From an uncultured archaeon (GTDB lineage: Archaea > Nanobdellota > Nanobdellia > Pacearchaeales > GW2011-AR1): a stretch of 15,010 nt of DNA. This document shows positions 13,453 to 15,010 of this stretch, one piece after another. The notes beneath the pieces were generated by a model. The model searched no databases. It worked only from the letters and a program-made list of their open reading frames with translations, and was not told where the DNA came from. Positions within the stretch are counted from its first letter, which is position 1, and the number at the start of each line of letters is the position of its first letter. The translations under genes were made by a program, and so were the position numbers. Where the stretch lies: positions 1-15,010 of the forward strand of contig CAIQQL010000067.1 in assembly GCA_903873955.1 (NCBI GenBank), given 5' to 3'.

Positions 13453-14567
13453 GGAGGCTGACCCTCAAACCTCGATCTGGTTGGGAAGCCATTGTGGAGT
13501 CACAAGGGCTCACCTACCACAGCAGAGACTCTCCTTATTGGAATGAGGAAGCTTGCTATGCGTTTTCCAGTCGAGAAATTGACACCCTGGAACTTGCGGG
13601 AAATCAAGTGCATGAGCTTTGTCTGGAAGCGGCCCGCCAAGTGATTGAGAAAAATCTTTTCGAGAAGCTGGCCATAGACCCTCAAACGGCTTCATTCATC
13701 AAACAATCCTGGAATAAACATGAACTCTCTCTGTATGGAAGGTTTGATTTTGCTTATGATGGCTTTTCTGACCCCAAGGTCCTGGAATATAATGCTGATA
13801 CCCCCACTAGCCTGCTCGAGGCATCAGTGATACAATGGTACTGGCTAAAAGACCAATTCCCCTCCAAGGACCAATTTAATCTCATCCATGAAAGTCTTGT
13901 GGCACAATGGAAGAAGATACATCCTCAAAGCCCGATGCATTTCACTTCGGTTGCACCCCATGAAGAAGATGAAATGACCATCGCCTATTTGCGTGATACT
14001 GCCAGACAGGCAGGAATGCAATCATCCTATGTCCCTATCGAAAGTATAGGATACAATTCAGCAGCAAATGAGTTTCGTGATTTGCAAGACAGACCAATCC
14101 GTTCATTGTTTAAGCTATACCCCTGGGAATGGATTGTCCAGGAAGAGTATGGCAAACATATCGACTTGGGAAAAACACATTTTATCGAGCCTGCCTGGAA
14201 AATGCTTTGGAGCAACAAAGGGATCCTCCCCTTGTTATGGGAGATTGCCCCACATCACCCCAACTTGCTTCCAGCCTACAGAGAGCCAGGAAAACTGGAA
14301 GGAAGATTTGTCCAGAAACCGTATTTAAGTCGTGAAGGAGCAAATGTCATGATATATGACTATGGAAAAGTTACCCAGAGTGAAGGAGTCTATGGCAAAG
14401 AAGGATATATCTATCAAGCGTATCATGAAATACCGGCATTTGAAGGAAAACGCCCAGTTATGGGTCTCTGGATGGTCGGAGATACCTGTGTCGGTATGGG
14501 GATCCGTGAAACAGACGGGCTCATCACTGGAAATTTAAGCAGATTTACACCTCATTACTTTGAATGA
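13449..14567 (+). CDS. YgiC-like ATP-grasp enzyme (glutathionylspermidine synthase domain)
   Basis: A 372-residue protein matching the synthetase domain of glutathionylspermidine synthase without its amidase domain, the YgiC/YjfC form (about 385 residues in E. coli). Motifs in order are GRFDFAYDG (97-105), VLEYNADTPTSLLEA (111-125), SLFKLYPWEWIVQEE (219-233), EPAWKMLWSNKGILPLLW (247-264), QKPYLSREGANV (289-300) and YIYQAYHEIP (320-329). These form the ATP-grasp core with its carboxylate-amine ligase residues, including E113 and N115 in the EYNADTP motif. It should use ATP to form an amide bond. The substrates of the YgiC group are not known, and glutathione or spermidine should not be assumed. 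Its ATG overlaps the stop codon of the upstream lipoprotein gene (ATGA), which implies translational coupling and joint function at the envelope. Probable bacterial origin. Confidence 0.88.
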   Translation: MRRLTLKPRSGWEAIVESQGLTYHSRDSPYWNEEACYAFSSREIDTLELAGNQVHELCLEAARQVIEKNLFEKLAIDPQTASFIKQSWNKHELSLYGRFDFAYDGFSDPKVLEYNADTPTSLLEASVIQWYWLKDQFPSKDQFNLIHESLVAQWKKIHPQSPMHFTSVAPHEEDEMTIAYLRDTARQAGMQSSYVPIESIGYNSAANEFRDLQDRPIRSLFKLYPWEWIVQEEYGKHIDLGKTHFIEPAWKMLWSNKGILPLLWEIAPHHPNLLPAYREPGKLEGRFVQKPYLSREGANVMIYDYGKVTQSEGVYGKEGYIYQAYHEIPAFEGKRPVMGLWMVGDTCVGMGIRETDGLITGNLSRFTPHYFE

Positions 14568-14647
14568 AGCCGTCTTAGAACGAAACGTTGATGTTCAAGA
14601 ATATCCATAAACCGCAGAGTCATAGTATTAACTATTAAGTAATTACA

Positions 14648-14657
14648 TTTATAAAAT
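14648..14657 (+). promoter_or_regulatory. TATA box before the methyltransferase-like gene
   Basis: TTTATAAAAT lies 41-50 bases before the ATG at 14698, in the 130-base gap after the ygiC-like gene. This predicts a leader of about 15-20 bases, longer than at the leaderless genes. The leader would contain an out-of-frame ATG at 14685 opening an eight-codon frame that overlaps the real start. Confidence 0.45.
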
Positions 14658-14697
14658 CTCAAGGACTTCCGCGTTAGAAATCCCATGCTGAGTCAAC

Positions 14698-15010
14698 ATG
14701 AAACGCTTTGAAGAATCCTGGTCAGAAGATAGAAGACAGGTTATGATTCGTGACCTGGAATCGAAATACTCCTTATCGTTAACATTTGTCGGAGATACAG
14801 ACTTTTCTCGCTCCACGTTCAATGTATCCAACACACAGTGCAGTTTTGTTACTGGGAGAGACTTGCGAGAATATGATCCCTGCGTTCAAGAACTGCAAAT
14901 TAACCCCGATCTCCAGTATATTGAAGTCGGTGCGGGGCTCGGAGAGTTCATTCCGCGATTACTGGACCGATATGGTTCTCGTATTAAACACAGACCCATC
15001 ATCATAGACC
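14698..15010 (+). CDS. Probable class I SAM-dependent methyltransferase, N-terminal part (runs off the right edge)
   Basis: The frame is open from ATG 14698 to the window edge (104 residues). An in-frame TGA at 14689 rules out a longer start. The protein begins MKRFEESWSEDRRQVMIRDL. At about residues 76-86 it has YIEVGAGLGEF, the glycine-rich motif I (ExGxGxG type) of class I methyltransferases that binds S-adenosylmethionine. A helix (IPRLLDRYG) and a strand ending in IIID follow, where motif II would place its acidic residue. The substrate-binding part is outside the window, so the target is unknown. No Shine-Dalgarno sequence is seen. Confidence 0.6.
   Translation, partial: MKRFEESWSEDRRQVMIRDLESKYSLSLTFVGDTDFSRSTFNVSNTQCSFVTGRDLREYDPCVQELQINPDLQYIEVGAGLGEFIPRLLDRYGSRIKHRPIIID

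Noticed and set aside
14649..14834. 61-codon minus-strand frame near the right edge
   Set aside because: It overlaps the methyltransferase-like gene, which shows motif I of the family. The minus frame has no recognisable features.

Overview
The window reads as a piece of an archaeal chromosome, most likely from a DPANN lineage such as Woesearchaeota or Pacearchaeota. The taxon is inferred; no marker gene was compared with a database. The signs are an archaeal-type ribosomal protein uS10, a serine tRNA with no encoded CCA and a G discriminator, and a tyrosine integrase of the type common in DPANN genomes. There is also a two-domain ThyX and a large secreted protein with a C-terminal cysteine cluster, a glycine linker and a membrane anchor. 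Most distinctive is the promoter layout: eight genes, including the tRNA, have an A/T-rich TATA box with its near edge 21-24 bases from the start codon or RNA 5' end. For the protein genes this means leaderless or nearly leaderless mRNAs. Almost every gene is its own transcription unit.

Layout, left to right. At 1-352 (minus) lies the N-terminal part of a site-specific integrase that runs off the left edge. Just upstream of it is tRNA-Ser(GGA) on the same strand (488-570), a typical integration target. Then come a NIF3-family metal protein (minus), thymidylate kinase (minus) and, divergent from it, a tandem-domain flavin-dependent thymidylate synthase (plus). Together the last two make a compact dUMP to dTMP to dTDP locus. 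A Nudix hydrolase (minus) and a surface-anchored protein of about 1120 residues with an HExxH metallopeptidase motif (minus) follow. A secreted FN3-like protein (plus) is transcribed divergently from the metallopeptidase. Next are a stand-alone uS10 gene (minus), a 315-base non-coding gap with two hairpins, a 14-repeat TPR protein (minus) and a divergent coiled-coil protein (plus). After these come a small lipoprotein and an overlapping ATP-grasp enzyme, which match the bacterial pair YgiB/YgiC. At the right edge is the start of a probable SAM-dependent methyltransferase.

Two groups stand out by style. The housekeeping genes and the archaeal surface protein are leaderless. The FN3-like protein and the YgiB-like protein instead have Shine-Dalgarno sequences, and YgiC is coupled to YgiB by a 4-base overlap. 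Those three proteins also look bacterial in content, which fits acquisition from bacteria. No CRISPR array, insertion sequence or rRNA gene was seen. The best candidates for something new are the integrase/tRNA junction with its inverted repeat, the YgiB/YgiC pair in an archaeal setting, the surface metallopeptidase, and the TPR protein with two-repeat periodicity.
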